A DNA stretch of 64,000 nucleotides from Atriophallophorus winterbourni (GCA_013407085.1 JACCGJ010019958.1:1-64000); one strand, 5' to 3'. Counted from the stretch's first letter, positions 10,411-21,490 are shown. A program made the numbers and translations. Notes: generated from the sequence alone by a model not told the origin.

Positions 10411-12440
10411 GTTTGTGGCTATTTTGAAGCTATGTGCATTTTGTGACCATAAATTCTTGTCTCTTAAATCTTGAATCTAACGAATCTCCTTATAATGTTG
10501 AGTGACTGGAGAAGGAACTGGATAGAACTACTGGCATTCTGTGTTTGTTACTTAGACATTTCTAAGGACTTCGACAGAGTCAATCGCATTTTGCTTTTTC
10601 AAAAATTGATACGTTTCGGAATATGTAAACCACTCCTCTCATGGTTTTGCGGCTACAATTCACATCGACATGCCCGAGTTAAAGTGAACGGAATGCTATC
10701 CCAAATGTCGAAAAACGACCAAATAGTCCCGAAAGAAATCGTGTTAAGTCCACTCCTCTTTCATATAATCTAAATTGATCATGTTAGCGGATGTTATGAA
10801 AAGTTGAACGCGATTCAGTTCAGTAGATGATTGTGAGAAACTGGAAAAAGTTTTGGACGATGTGTCAAATTGGTCGGTCATGAAGGATATGACATTCAAC
10901 ATACGGAAAATTAAGATGCTCCACATTGGCAATGATGTTCCTTGGACATAGCGATTATCAACTGAAAACGTGACATGAAGCTCATTGGTAAAAGATCATG
11001 GAGTATGGATTTGTGAAAACCAGGAGAACACGTTTCACTGCAAGAATATATATCGACAGGCCAATATATTTTTAGATAACTTTCGAAGAATATTTGGAAG
11101 CACTTGCTGGTAACGTTCAAATGGATGATGAACTAATGCCTTCGCCATACGATAGAGTATGTGATAGAGGTCTGTGCTCGTTAGCTGCAAAAAGACATTG
11201 GTCGCTTTGAAAAATCAGCCAGAGAGAATTAAATTTAGTGATGGGTCTCTGCAATGTTGGGCACACCGATATATTGCTAAGTCTGTGTCTATGTAACTAT
11301 ACACATATGAGGATAAGACGCGGTATAATTTTTATCTATCGAATTGTGTCCACCCAAGAACATCCACTAACGCAATAAGTAAATGTATTGTATTGATTGT
11401 GGGAGTGATTTTTTCTCTGCACGTTCTATAATTATTTGAAAATCCCTATCCAAACATGTGGTGGATTCTCCTTGCTTTTCGATGTTTAAAACGATATTGG
11501 ACTTACACATGCAAAACAACAACATTCGTTAGCCTTACATTTGATATTCTGTATTTCTTTCATAGTGTCATATTTTTCACATTTTCATTCACACAGTAAT
11601 GCTGTTGTGACGAAAAGTATTATTTTGTAACGATAAATCCTAGAATCCTCGAAACTAACAGCGTACGAAATTGTCTCCTTTATTTATACCGTTTTTTTAA
11701 ACCAAACTACGATGTATATATGTTGGCTTGCAACGTCAGAGGACACAAGTACTGATGTTATATTCAAGCTACGGTGATAGAAGTAAAATCTGCCTGTATA
11801 TATATTATCAAACATTTGAACATCAAATCCAAATAATGTTTGGCTGAAAAGCATTAAAATTAGGCTCACTGAACCTAATCCTACTGTCTCCACCTAATGA
11901 CGGCAAACAGCCAGAAACCGGTAGTGGTGTGTAAGTGCGGGGGTGTGAGTAACACGTCACTTAGGTTTAATACAATTTTCACATATATAACCTCGTATCC
12001 TAAGTTGAAGTCTAAGTTTGTGTGGGCAGCACCCACTTTAAAATACTAGACGTTAAACTTTGAGTTTCACGAAGCTCGGTGCTTGAAACTCTTCTCTTTT
12101 GGGTCTATCTGAAAGATGGAGTAGAGGTTATTGGATGTAACTTGATACTGTTTTCCGATAATATTGAAATTTGGGAACGTGCCATGTCTGATAATGACTG
12201 TATAGAATTACAACGGGATCTGTGCACCTGATTTTGCTTGACACAAAAAAACGTGTTATTATTTAACGCTTCGGCTTGGCAAGTCTCTGCACCACAAATG
12301 TCAGCTTGGCACGCAGTGTCTCGCCTGGACTACCGACAAAAAGCATCCAGGTGTCTAAATTCCGCGTAAACTTAATCCCCGACATCATTGCCGAACTGTG
12401 TATAATAAGTCGTGCCGTATCTTCGGTCTGCTTAATAGGA
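10411..12440 (+). repeat. 2.5-kb tandem duplication, unit 2
   Basis: This is the direct partner of 7933-9950. The decayed RT block CYLDISKDFDRVNRILLFQK recurs at about 10550-10605. Differences are single bases plus a short extra stretch near 11530-11565. The inverted right arm (51980-54010) has only one such unit, in the arrangement of this copy. Confidence 0.85.
11888..11930 (+). ncRNA. Hammerhead-like ribozyme, broken copy
   Basis: This is the unit-2 equivalent of the motif at 9393-9435. The core reads CTAATGA instead of CTGATGA, losing the essential G5. The rest (GAAA, ACCGGT, GTGG) is kept. It is predicted to be inactive. Confidence 0.5.
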
Positions 12441-12454
12441 TATTCTGGAATTTC

Positions 12455-12650
12455 ACGCCATGAACCTTAACCCGGTTAATCAACACGCACGTATATCTTG
12501 TTATTGGATATTCAATTGAAGCCGGGCACCATGGCTGAGGGAGGATATTGAATTACTTGCGAGGATTTATCACCGTGCGGCTAAGTTGGTCTCCCGATAC
12601 ATAAATTCGCCTTTCCAAGTGCTGATGTTAAAATTTGATCTACATGATTT
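12455..12650 (+). pseudogene. CR1 RT C-terminal scrap
   Basis: Broken frames give SRAPWL, EDIELLARIYHRAAKLVSRY and FQVLMLKFDLH. These match WTPWLQKDISLLDRIHHRASKLV and the following leucine-rich stretch of the intact CR1. The inverted copy is at about 51770-51960. Confidence 0.65.
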
Positions 12651-13426
12651 TACCTAACGAGAAATGTGGAGTGACCTCATGCTGGTATTTAAAATTGTAC
12701 ACTTACACCGCAACAATACGATTGGTTTCCGGGAGTAGCTGCAGTCATTTGAATAACACTGTTACACGTCTTATTGAGGAGACTTTACTAATCGAAAGGT
12801 ATAACCTTTACCTGCTAGACAAAGTTCACAATATGAATCTAGTGGGGGAATCAGGGTCAAAACTTGTATCGTCCACATCTGGAAGAAAATACTTTTAGCG
12901 TTGTGACATTGATAGGTGGTGACCCAATCAATAACGAGAAAATCACGAGTGCATACAATTCTTAGACCAACCCTATTATTAAGTAACACGTTTCTTAGCT
13001 ATACATGAACTCATGTGTCGAAACCTTCGTTCTCTGGCACTCAGTAGGCACCAGTAGATATAATCATTTCCTATTCTTATTATATTTCAATTGACGACTC
13101 TGCCTTTATGTGCCTTTTATCTTATCCCAAATTTTTATTCTCAGGTCGTCGGTCGATAACACAATGTTGTTTAGGTTAACGTATGGGGCTACAAAAGAGT
13201 AATATATGTATTCTGAAAAGTATGTCGGGAGCACACGACCGGTATCGCGGTTGTTGCCACTCATTATGCATGCGTATTCGTGACCTGACTTTTGACAGCT
13301 GTTCTGAATTGGGGTTAAAACAATTTCGCGAATTCAAGGATAAATCCAGATTCGCATCCTAACACCTAATTTTACGTTGGGAAAAAGCTCTCCCCAAATC
13401 TTTGTCAGTTTTGAATAGTTTGTCAA
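12650..13426 (+). other. Non-coding flank of the full-length CR1 in the left arm
   Basis: This stretch is repeated in inverted orientation at 51000-51770 with about one difference per 20-30 bases. A frame at 12635-12898 persists in both copies (SCSHLNNTVTRLIEE, NLYLLDKVHNMNLVGE), but no family is recognised. Nothing else coding is seen. Confidence 0.5.
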
Positions 13427-13883
13427 CAATCCTAGTGCTAGTGCTTATCGTGTGGTCGCATTATTTTGAGCTCCCGATTACCTGGATATACTCTTCTTCC
13501 ACTTGGACCTAAGTGGATACATTATACATTTTTGAAATCCTCTCGAATTCAGCTATCTGGAATTATCACTCTCGTAGTGGTATTCAGCAATACGTGCAAT
13601 TTGTGATTTTTCGTGTTTTTCCCATTTCGGATCTACGCGTGGAAAGTTGTTGTTGCTGTTCAAGTTTCTCTAGTTATTGATACCATTCGAAGGAGCTACT
13701 TCTTCTGCATCGACTGGAGCTACCCTGAATATCCTGAGATCAAATCCCGAAACGTACCGCAGGATTGATTACAAATTTCACTCTACTTCGTGATCACTGC
13801 AGTTTACCGTCATCACGCCATTCATTGTTGATCGGTCGGTCGAAACATTACGTGTGAACAGCGTTGAAATTTTTCCTGACCGA

Positions 13884-15188
13884 ATGACCCTGAAAACGAG
13901 ACAAAGCACCCCGCGGTGCGTGTGTGCGGTTTGCCGAAAGGTTGTAAGCCCCAAGGCGAGATGTGTCACATGTTACGACTGCTTGTCAAAGGTGCATGCA
14001 AAATGTGATAAGTCGTTGACCACAGACCTGGTAGCGATTATTAATGGAGACATTTGTCCCGGTGTCTGTTATGTTTGCCAAGTTTGCAAAAACAAACCAA
14101 AGGTGACATCTTCTGAAGCAAAGACCACTGATAACACAATCGAGAGACGTCTAAATGGCTTAGAATCCAGCCTAATAACACTTAATGAACGCATAATGAA
14201 CGCGACAAAAATACCACTATTGCCGCACTCAGAGACCACTACCGAAAATTCAACAGAGAATTTGTCAGATTCGAGCAGGCCGACATTTGCCCAGATAACT
14301 GCGCAAAATCTGACCAAAACTAAAAAGGATTCACCAGCGTTGCACACATGTCGCGGATTTCAGAAAGAAATCCATATAGCCACCGTCAAAAACAAGGACC
14401 CAAACTATAAGCCAAAACTCACACGTATAAACCTCAGTGTGATATGTACCAACGTGACCAAGTCACAGGAGACGCTATTCGAAGCCAAACAGAAGCACGA
14501 CTTGGTGAAGTGGCATAATCTTTGTAGTCAGATGAAACTGTCCACAGTTACCCCCTCATCAATTGTTCGGCTACACCGTCACATGAATTCCCCCCGCAAA
14601 AATGATCCAAGTCTTTTAAAAGTAACGTTGAAATCAGCTGAGGATGTGGAAAACGTACTTTTAAATGCCTACAAGCTTAGAGATGTTTCCAATTCTACAA
14701 GTCGTATCCTTCCGGACCTACCATGGTGGGAGCGAAGGACGACAAAGAATTATCGAGAGGAAAATAATCCAAGAAGTATCGTACTTCTGGGTGTTCCAGA
14801 TTACGCTGCAGACGATCCTTCTCAAAAGTTTGAGCATGATCACAAACAGTGGAAATACCTAGCTGAAAAGATCGGCGTTAAAACATCCATACTTGTAAGC
14901 ACTTTCAGGATGCCGATGTCTACAAACTATAAAGGGCAAGGTCCTAGCCCTCTGAAGCTAACCTTTTTGACAACCGAAATGACCGATAATGTCAAACGCG
15001 AATGGAAGTCAAACAGAAGATATCTACCCCAAAACGTAAAATTTAGCTTGCCCAGGATCAAAACCGAAATTCAGCAAACGGATAGTACTGATCAACCTAC
15101 GCCAAGTGTCACAGTTCAATTGGAACCCCATGCGCCACTTCAAAAAAACGTGAGCATTCCGACTCTGACAGAGTCGGACCCCCAATAA
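13884..15188 (+). CDS. CR1 ORF1 protein with PHD-like zinc finger
   Basis: The frame opens with MTLKTRQSTPRCVCAVC at ATG 13884. A GTG further up (13854) is in frame but unlikely to be the start. The N-terminus has a C4HC3-type pattern: CAVC, CVTCYDC, HAKC, then CYVCQVCKN (about residues 13-75). PHD fingers are known in ORF1 proteins of CR1 elements and presumably help RNA or chromatin binding. Residues 100-140 hold a possible coiled segment (IERRLNGLESSLITLNERI). A later domain has SILVSTFRMP and PLKLTFLTTEM, recalling ORF1 RNA-binding domains. The frame is fully open (434 codons) and ends 11 bp before the first ORF2 ATG, as in a two-ORF transcript. Confidence 0.83.
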   Translation: MTLKTRQSTPRCVCAVCRKVVSPKARCVTCYDCLSKVHAKCDKSLTTDLVAIINGDICPGVCYVCQVCKNKPKVTSSEAKTTDNTIERRLNGLESSLITLNERIMNATKIPLLPHSETTTENSTENLSDSSRPTFAQITAQNLTKTKKDSPALHTCRGFQKEIHIATVKNKDPNYKPKLTRINLSVICTNVTKSQETLFEAKQKHDLVKWHNLCSQMKLSTVTPSSIVRLHRHMNSPRKNDPSLLKVTLKSAEDVENVLLNAYKLRDVSNSTSRILPDLPWWERRTTKNYREENNPRSIVLLGVPDYAADDPSQKFEHDHKQWKYLAEKIGVKTSILVSTFRMPMSTNYKGQGPSPLKLTFLTTEMTDNVKREWKSNRRYLPQNVKFSLPRIKTEIQQTDSTDQPTPSVTVQLEPHAPLQKNVSIPTLTESDPQ

Positions 15189-15199
15189 CCTCTCGTGAT

Positions 15200-18045
15200 A
15201 TGAACACTACAAACTTTATTGATTGTTTATATACAAACACACAAAGTCTCTCTAGCAAACTGCTAAACCAAACAGCTTACACCCCGTCATTACTCATAAA
15301 AACACAATTAAGTGCATCTATACGAACGCAAACAGCCTGATCAATAAGCTGCACGAACTCTCCGAGATTTGTGATGAAACGAACCCAGACATCGTTGCCA
15401 TAACAGAAACTTGGTTCACTACCTCGTTTTCTGATCTAGAACTCTCTTTACGAAGCATGACTTTATTTCGACGTGACCGTTTGAGTGATGGCGGAGGATC
15501 AGCACTCTACTGCAAACAATCATTTATTTGCAGAGTTATGAATGACCAAAATCTGGATATACCCGACACGCTTTGGTGTTCTATAACTCTTACTTCTGGT
15601 GACCAGTGCGTTATTGGAGTGATTTACCGTTCTCCAACCGCGAACCTTGACCTGAACAATAAACTGATTACTGCTTTGCAATATGTAACAACGCGATATA
15701 ACACTCAAATTTTGATAATGGGAGACTTCAACCTTCCCCAGCTATATAACCGTGATGATCATCCACCAGAGACATTTAACCACGAACTTCGAGCAGTCTT
15801 GGATTACACACCCCTCTATAACCACGTTAAAGGATTTACTCGTATGAGGGGAGCTGACAGGCCGTCTACCTTGGACTTGATACTTACATCTGATCCTACC
15901 GCTGTAGAAACTATCATCTATAACCCGCCGATCGGACGGAGCGACCACGTTGTCCTAGAATTCTACTACGTTTGTAGTGCTAGGCGCAAATTTGACGGAA
16001 TGAAATGCTTCAGAAAGGTAAACTACCGTACCCTTTGTGCAGAGCTTCAAAGCATTAGTCTCATACAGTTGGATTACTCTGATTCAGACAGTCATTGGCG
16101 CTCTCTCCTACAACACCTGAAACTTATATTAGAGAAACATTCAAACCTCGTTCCGAAGAAAAATCCTCGACGTAACAAATTTAAGCTACGTAGCAGGACC
16201 AAAAAGTGGATGAAACAAAGGGCAGTAGCGTGGGAGTTTCACAAGGCTACCAACACAGCTGATTCTTTGGCACAATTTACACGACTGAGAAACAAAGTTA
16301 TCAGCTTAATTCGAGATGATAAACAAGAGTTCCAATCGAAATTGATTACTCAGATGCACCAGAATCCGAAGCTCTTGTTTAGACTTGTAAACGATAGAAC
16401 AAATATTAAACCAGGAGTCTTTGCCCTGAAAACTTCGTCCGGCTTCACAGAATCCGTTGAACAAACCGCTGATTTGTTAGCAGACTTTTATGCTGGAGTA
16501 TTTGCACCGAAATCCACAGAGCACGAACAGGAACCAAGCTTTCGATATGATCGTCCCACTCTGAGTGAAATAATAATTACTCCAATGGTGGTTGCGCAGC
16601 ACTTAAGAAAGTTAAACGCAAAGAAATCTCCGGGACCAGACGAAATTTCACCGAAGCTCCTCAAAAGCTGTCATGCGCAGCTCTCGGGACCTTTATCTCG
16701 TCTGTTTAGCGAATTGCTTCAAGTCTGAATGGTACCAATTGATTGGAAGCTGGGAATAATTACACCAATTTACAAAAGTGGATGCCGTTCTGAAGTAAAA
16801 AATTACAGGCCTGTGACATTGCTGTCTTCGGTTTCGAAGGTTTTTGAGCGCATAATCACTGCAGAAGTAGTGCGCCACTTGGAATCAAACGGACTCTTGA
16901 CAATTGCCCAGCACGGATTTCGCAGAAACCGCTCTTGTCTAACTAATTTGCTGACATGTTTGGACGACTGGACTAGTGTAGTGGACGCTGGAGGCAGTAT
17001 TCATGCATGCTACTTAGACATTTCTAAAGCTTTTGACAGAGTTGATCACAACTTACTGCTGAACAAGCTAAAGAAACACGGTATTGCTGGAGGACTGTAT
17101 GACTTGCTGCGAGACTATCTCAGCAAAAGACATAAACGGGTTCGAGTTGACGGTATACTATCGAAGGAAATCGACGTCACTAGCGGTGTTCCACAGGGAT
17201 CCGTGCTCGGACCGATACTGTTGCTGATCTATATGAATGACCTGCCAACACCACGCGGCAGTAAGATGGTTCTGTTCGCAGATGACATAAAAATATGGAA
17301 AAAAATCAGCACTGCCGAGGATTGCAGTGTGCTTCAAAGTGACTTGGATGCTGTGCAAATGTGGTTATCTGAAAATCACCTACCGCTAAACATGCAGAAG
17401 TCTCAAATCATGCACATTGGTCGTGTGCTAAGCTTTTCTCATTCATACAAGCTTGGCAACAATATCCTGGAGTACACCAAAGAAGAAAAAGACCTGGGTG
17501 TCTGGATTTGCGGTAGCCTGAAAAATGGTCTGCAATGCGAAGCCGTTTACAAACGCGCGTCTCGGATGCTCGGTGTGTTAAGGCGGATATTCGGACGTTT
17601 CTCCCAGAGATGTTTTTATCTGATGATGAACACGTACATACACCCGCTTACTGATTACGCTTCACAAGCCTGGACTCCATGGCTTCAAAAAGACATTTCA
17701 CTATTGGATCGCATACACCACAGAGCCTCAAAGTTGGTCATTGGGCTCGAAAACCTACCATTCGCTGACCGGCTAAGTAAACTGAAGCTGACGACGTTTG
17801 CACAAAGGAGACTGCGAGCCGACCTCCTCCTCACATTCAAAATCCTTAACAGTATTTCCTACCCTTTGGATATACTATTTCACCGACGAACATCCAGCAA
17901 CAACCGCGGTCACAACTGCAAGTTGGAAATACCCCACTCCAATCAGAACTGTCGCAGGTATTTTTATTCTGTGCGTATTTGTTTCGCTTGGAATTCCCTG
18001 CCAGCCGATTTGGTAAGCTCAAACACTTTTCTATATTTAAAATAA
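15200..18045 (+). pseudogene. CR1 ORF2 polyprotein: APE endonuclease + reverse transcriptase, one in-frame stop
   Basis: ATG 15200 begins MNTTNFIDCLYTNTQSL, but the main frame is a different one, open from 15256 and recognisable from KCIYTNANSL at 15310. Endonuclease motifs: DIVAITETWF, MGDFNLPQLY, STLDLILTSD and GRSDHVVLEF. RT motifs: KKSPGPDEISPKLLKSC, NYRPVTLLSSVSKVFERI, IAQHGFRRNRSCLTNLL, HACYLDISKAFDRVDH, SGVPQGSVLGPILL and the catalytic FADDIKIW (about 17276-17299). C-terminal blocks are YASQAWTPWL and IPHSNQNCRRYFYSVR. One TGA at 16726-16728 cuts it between endonuclease and RT, with the frame continuing at once (MVPIDWKLGIITPIYKS). With the start disturbance, the copy is probably inactive but young. 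Confidence 0.88.
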
Positions 18046-18215
18046 AACTAGACGATTTCCTGAGAGCCAATCCAAATTATGCCCCGAACTATTTATAATC
18101 TATCGTTACCAGAATTATTTTGATTTTGACATTTTTCTACACACATATACACATATACACTTGTACCTATAGTTCAACTGCATGGTTATTGTAAAGTAAT
18201 TGCTTTTTCAACCAT

Positions 18216-18240
18216 AAAATCTTGAATCTTGAATCTTGAA
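18216..18240 (+). repeat. CR1 3'-terminal short tandem repeats
   Basis: Three copies of a 7-bp word (atcttga) close the element. Degenerate forms end the other CR1 copies (near 5010-5030, 7980-8003, 10455-10478 and 57845-57870). CR1-type elements typically end in such repeats. Confidence 0.75.
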
Positions 18241-18553
18241 ACACAATGAATAAATTCTGGTTGAAGTAAGAATCTGCAATTGACCTAAATAGTGAAACGA
18301 TTAAGTTTTTCATCATATTATTGTTAGTCGTCATTTATTAACTAAATTGCTAAGGTATTGGGATGTGAGCACCACAACAAATGGCAATTCATTTATGCAT
18401 TTATTAAATTTAACTATTTCTTTTGCCATAATCGAAACTCAGTCATTTTAGAATCATTTCACCGGACCCCATCTTCTCGGTAATAATCAGAATCGTCTTA
18501 TAACCCTAATTGCACTGTGGTGCAATTAAATCTATTTTATAGAGGGGTCGATA

Positions 18554-18691
18554 TTGACTTTAGAAAGAGTTATACCCAACTGGCAAAATGTGTACTTTCG
18601 CGGTCCAGATCCGAAGGAACTTATTAGACGCAAGCTTATTTATTTGTTATGTATACGTGATCAAAGACAGTTATTACTCTTTAGCTGCTGA
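18554..18691 (+). CDS. Possible exon of an unidentified host gene
   Basis: The frame LTLERVIPNWQNVYFRGP, then PDPKELIRRKLIYLLC, is open for 45 codons to a TGA. The inverted paralogue (about 47216-47080, minus strand) keeps NWQNVYF-GP-P-ELIRRKL with changes, in a region now split by a pogo insertion. Further downstream (18730-18780) the word HVRVDIQYLNNIE is shared with the paralogue's HVRVDTQYLNNIE. The protein pattern suggests a real exon. The family is not recognised and the splice sites are not fixed. Confidence 0.35.
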   Translation: MTLERVIPNWQNVYFRGPDPKELIRRKLIYLLCIRDQRQLLLFSC

Positions 18692-19063
18692 TGAAGAAAA
18701 ACTCGCAAGTCCGCGTAATTCACGTTCATGTTAGAGTTGATATACAATACTTAAATAATATTGAACTTTCACAACCAACTTAAAAACAGCGACCGTTCAA
18801 TCTCCACTAAGTAACCTTTCGCAAAATTGAGAAAACATTTCTCAGTTCACTGAATCACGCTGTTAAAATGTCTATTATTTTAGTCATCGTCTAACTGAAT
18901 TTCACAAAACCTTTTGTTTATCAGATAAATACTATCGATGACAATTTTAATCCATTTATGATAAGCACACCATGGCCGTCGTGCTATCAGGGTTGGTGAC
19001 CCGTCACGGTTGTACGCTTGTGATCACATACATTTCACAGATTTCCATCATTCTTAGGTGTAA

Positions 19064-19543
19064 AATGGTTACAGCAATTATCAAGAAATAAACTACAACA
19101 GCTTTGCATTCTATCCTGTGTACGAAAAGATACCGCGTGTATATCCTCAAGGTAAATAAACCACGCTCACCCCAATTCTCCAGTAATCATAAGGTCAGAT
19201 ATCGTTATTCCACTCGAAGAGTTACCCTACACTGAGGATGACGTTAAACTTGCTCTTGCAGCAACTAACACCACTTTAATCTGCTGGCCAAGACAACATT
19301 CACCATTAATTTATGAAGAACCTGGCGCCAATTCTAACATAACTTGCGGTCGTTTTTTTAACGCTTCCTTGAAGCATGGAATAGTTGCGAACCATTATGG
19401 TTTCGAAGAGAACGACAAAAACTTCAATTTCTTCGAAAATATTGTAAAAAATATGATCGACATTGATTTAAAATTAGATTTCAAGAAGTCTGAACTATAT
19501 AATCTGCGGCATAAAAAATTGTATACCGAAAATTCACAATGGG
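19064..19543 (+). CDS. Two adjoining exons of an unidentified, probably glycosylated protein
   Basis: The frame NGYSNYQEINYNSFAFYPVY ... RVYPQ runs to a GT donor at 19152. A 32-bp intron (19152-19183, gtaaataaa...ctccag) follows. The frame then continues in phase: VIIRSDIVIPLEELPYTEDD, TTLICWPRQHSPLIYEEPG, NITCGRFFNASLKHG, then FENIVKNMIDIDLKLDF, to a possible donor at 19544. Sequons NTT, NIT and NAS suggest a secreted or membrane ectodomain. The inverted copy near 46590-46690 keeps FAFYPVYEQIRRVHPH and a better donor (gtaagt), then loses homology just after the intron. No family is recognised. It could belong to the same gene as 18554-18691. Confidence 0.5.
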
Positions 19544-19569
19544 GTACGAAAATATTTATTTATTCCTAA

Positions 19570-20690
19570 TTATTCTCGTTTAAGGAATTTACTTCCTAAT
19601 AATATAAGACTGAGCACTTTATTGACTGAAGACAAAAAGCAATTCAAATCACTTTACAGTGATAAATTTAGGTAACATATTTAATATTGATAGAACTATA
19701 GATAATTTATAGTTATAGGGCTTTTAGTTTTTTTAACTAAACTCTTTTTAGGAATCATATAACTTTTTTGAGTATTTGCTTTTCAGAATTTTTGAAATTT
19801 GACAAAATGCACTCACCCAATTCTTGAAATGATGAAGCCACTCATGTCTCCGCGACTCGGTGAAGTGTAATACCAATCCGCATATATGTGTTTGAAATTG
19901 CATTGAGAACATCATTCATGAATAAACAGTGTGATTCGCACCTGCCCGAAATGTAATTAACCTATTTCCTATATTTCCAACATTCACTATTATTTTGTAA
20001 AATATGAATTTTTAATACTTATTTTTTCAATAATATATCCATTTTATTTTTTATGCAAGCTAGCGTATGTACGAATGTTACCCAACTATTATCTTTTGGT
20101 TGCCGTGCTGGTGAAGAGGAACTGCTCTTTCATTTTCCAGCATCAGTTATAACGCGGTGCTCACTAAATGCAATAGGATAATCTCTTGGCGTCGTGATCG
20201 TCGAAGATTTCAAACGGACAAAATAAAAACGTTTCGGAGAGGTGGGTGCATCTCTGCACCTTTCAAGCGAAAGAAATTATGGACGTTCAATTGGCTCATT
20301 AGCGACATAATGTTCTCTGCAAACTAAAATAAACTGCACTGAACTTCCAAACCACTAAAAAAGCGTCAAGGTCACGGGTGCTTTGAAAACGGTATGTGAT
20401 TTCCAAAAAATCTCAAACTTGCCAAAACTTTCATTTTTTCACACAATCTCTTGAGTAATATTTTAACCTTTACTATTACATTCATTTATACTAAATCATC
20501 AAAATCGACTCGAAGCAATTAACGAAAACTTCCCAAGGCTAACAATTGTTCTATTTGGGGAACGATATTGTAACAAAGTTTTATGGTCATCTCTGTTGTG
20601 AAATGTTATCTGCCTACTTTTCATTTGTCAGTAGTTCAAATGTAGAATACCTTCATACGGGTCGTTCAATTGACATCTGAATGGTCCAGA
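19570..20690 (+). other. AT-rich stretch without a clear gene
   Basis: No family is recognised. A 41-codon frame at 20053-20178 (TQLLSFGCRAGEEELLFHFP) could be a small exon of the preceding gene, but nothing confirms it. Confidence 0.3.
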
Positions 20691-20694
20691 CAAA

Positions 20695-21490
20695 AACGAA
20701 TACTTCGCTTTGGGATCTAAAGCGAAGCGAAGCGAATATTTTTGAATATTCGTTTCGCAATTGCCATGGCGAAGAGCAAAAAAACTTCGCTAAAAATTCG
20801 ATATACTTCGCTTCGCTTAAAACGAAGTGCAAGTTCAAACTTCGCCTTAAATGAATATTAGCGAAGTCTTAGCTAAAAGCCAAGAGTGTTCATTTTTCTA
20901 CTTTAATATTTTAACCCTTTGTCTACGGGGATTGTTTTTGATGTTGACACTTGTTGACACTCGACTGGCTCTAGAAAGAGTCCTGCGAGGATCAGATGAC
21001 AGACACCGCCAGACAAGTGCACTCCGATGGTGACTGAAGGTACCGACGTAAGCTACTGATAAACCGACTGCTTCTTTAATTGCTAAAAGCTAAAATTTGA
21101 GGTGGTAACTAGAGTCACCGTCAGTAGACAAAGGGTTGTACTTTTTGTACTTTAATATATTAATGTATTCGCATAGGTGTGTGGCCGGATGCGAAAGTCG
21201 TGGATGTTTTGATCTGCTTGGGTGTTTGCCGCTCTGCGTGGGTGCTTGCCGCCTTGCCTGGGCGTTTGATTCTTTTGCGTGCTTGGTTGGAGGACTATAA
21301 ATAAAATGAAAATTTAATTGTCTCATCATAGTCTCATCATGAGCCCCCGAAGACGCACCACAAGTCGGACAAGCTTCGCTTCGCTTCGCCATTGCGAAGT
21401 GCACTCCGGATATTCGCTTTGATACTATTCGCCATTGCGAAGGGTAGTTAGGGCACTTCCAAAATTCGCTTCGCCGTTCGCTTCACTCTA
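20695..21490. repeat. GCGAAG/CTTCGC-rich region with palindromes
   Basis: The left part (20695-20870) and right part (21370-21490) are full of gcgaag and its complement cttcgc, singly and in short runs (agcgaagcgaagcgaa; gcttcgcttcgcttcgcc). A perfect palindrome with 8-bp arms, cgaatatt-tttg-aatattcg, lies near 20735-20755. The middle 500 bp lacks these words. The layout, word-rich ends around a plain centre, resembles a fold-back element. Confidence 0.55.

Larger units (their letters stand above)
13427..18240 (+). mobile_element. Full-length CR1-type non-LTR retrotransposon
   Basis: The borders are visible because the inverted copy is an empty site. In the right arm gaatagtttgtcaa runs directly into sequence matching 18241 onward, while here 4.8 kb intervenes. 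The element has a 5' UTR (13427-13883), ORF1 with a PHD-like finger, ORF2 with endonuclease and RT, a 3' UTR, and terminal repeats of about 7 bp (ttgaatc) at 18220-18240. No clear target-site duplication is seen, as is usual for CR1. The element moves by target-primed reverse transcription. Confidence 0.88.
5643..19190 (+). repeat. Left arm of a large inverted duplication around the prominin gene
   Basis: Segments match the right arm (46590-57728) in opposite orientation and matching order. 5643-6850 pairs with 57728-56490; 6880-7930 with 55880-54820; 9960-13425 with 54455-51000; 18250-18560 with 50990-50690; 18570-19190 with 47210-46590. Coordinate sums stay constant inside blocks (for example 64418 for 10.9-13.0 kb). 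The spacer is about 27 kb. Confidence 0.8.

Noticed and set aside
11888..11930. An active ribozyme in tandem unit 2
   Set aside because: The core has CTAATGA; loss of G5 should abolish cleavage.
13854..13883. Upstream GTG start for CR1 ORF1
   Set aside because: An in-frame ATG occurs at 13884 with the zinc finger shortly after. Non-ATG initiation is not needed.
16729..18045. A separate RT gene starting at ATG 16729
   Set aside because: The methionine directly follows a single TGA in the same frame, and RT motifs straddle it. It is the second half of ORF2.
18554..19543. The unidentified exons as the 5' end of the prominin gene
   Set aside because: They show no similarity to the prominin N-terminus, lie 10 kb upstream, and a partial copy exists downstream in inverted orientation.
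21090..21404. Minus-strand frame of 104 codons
   Set aside because: It lies in the interior of the GCGAAG region, shows no domain or splice support, and its amino acids look compositionally random.
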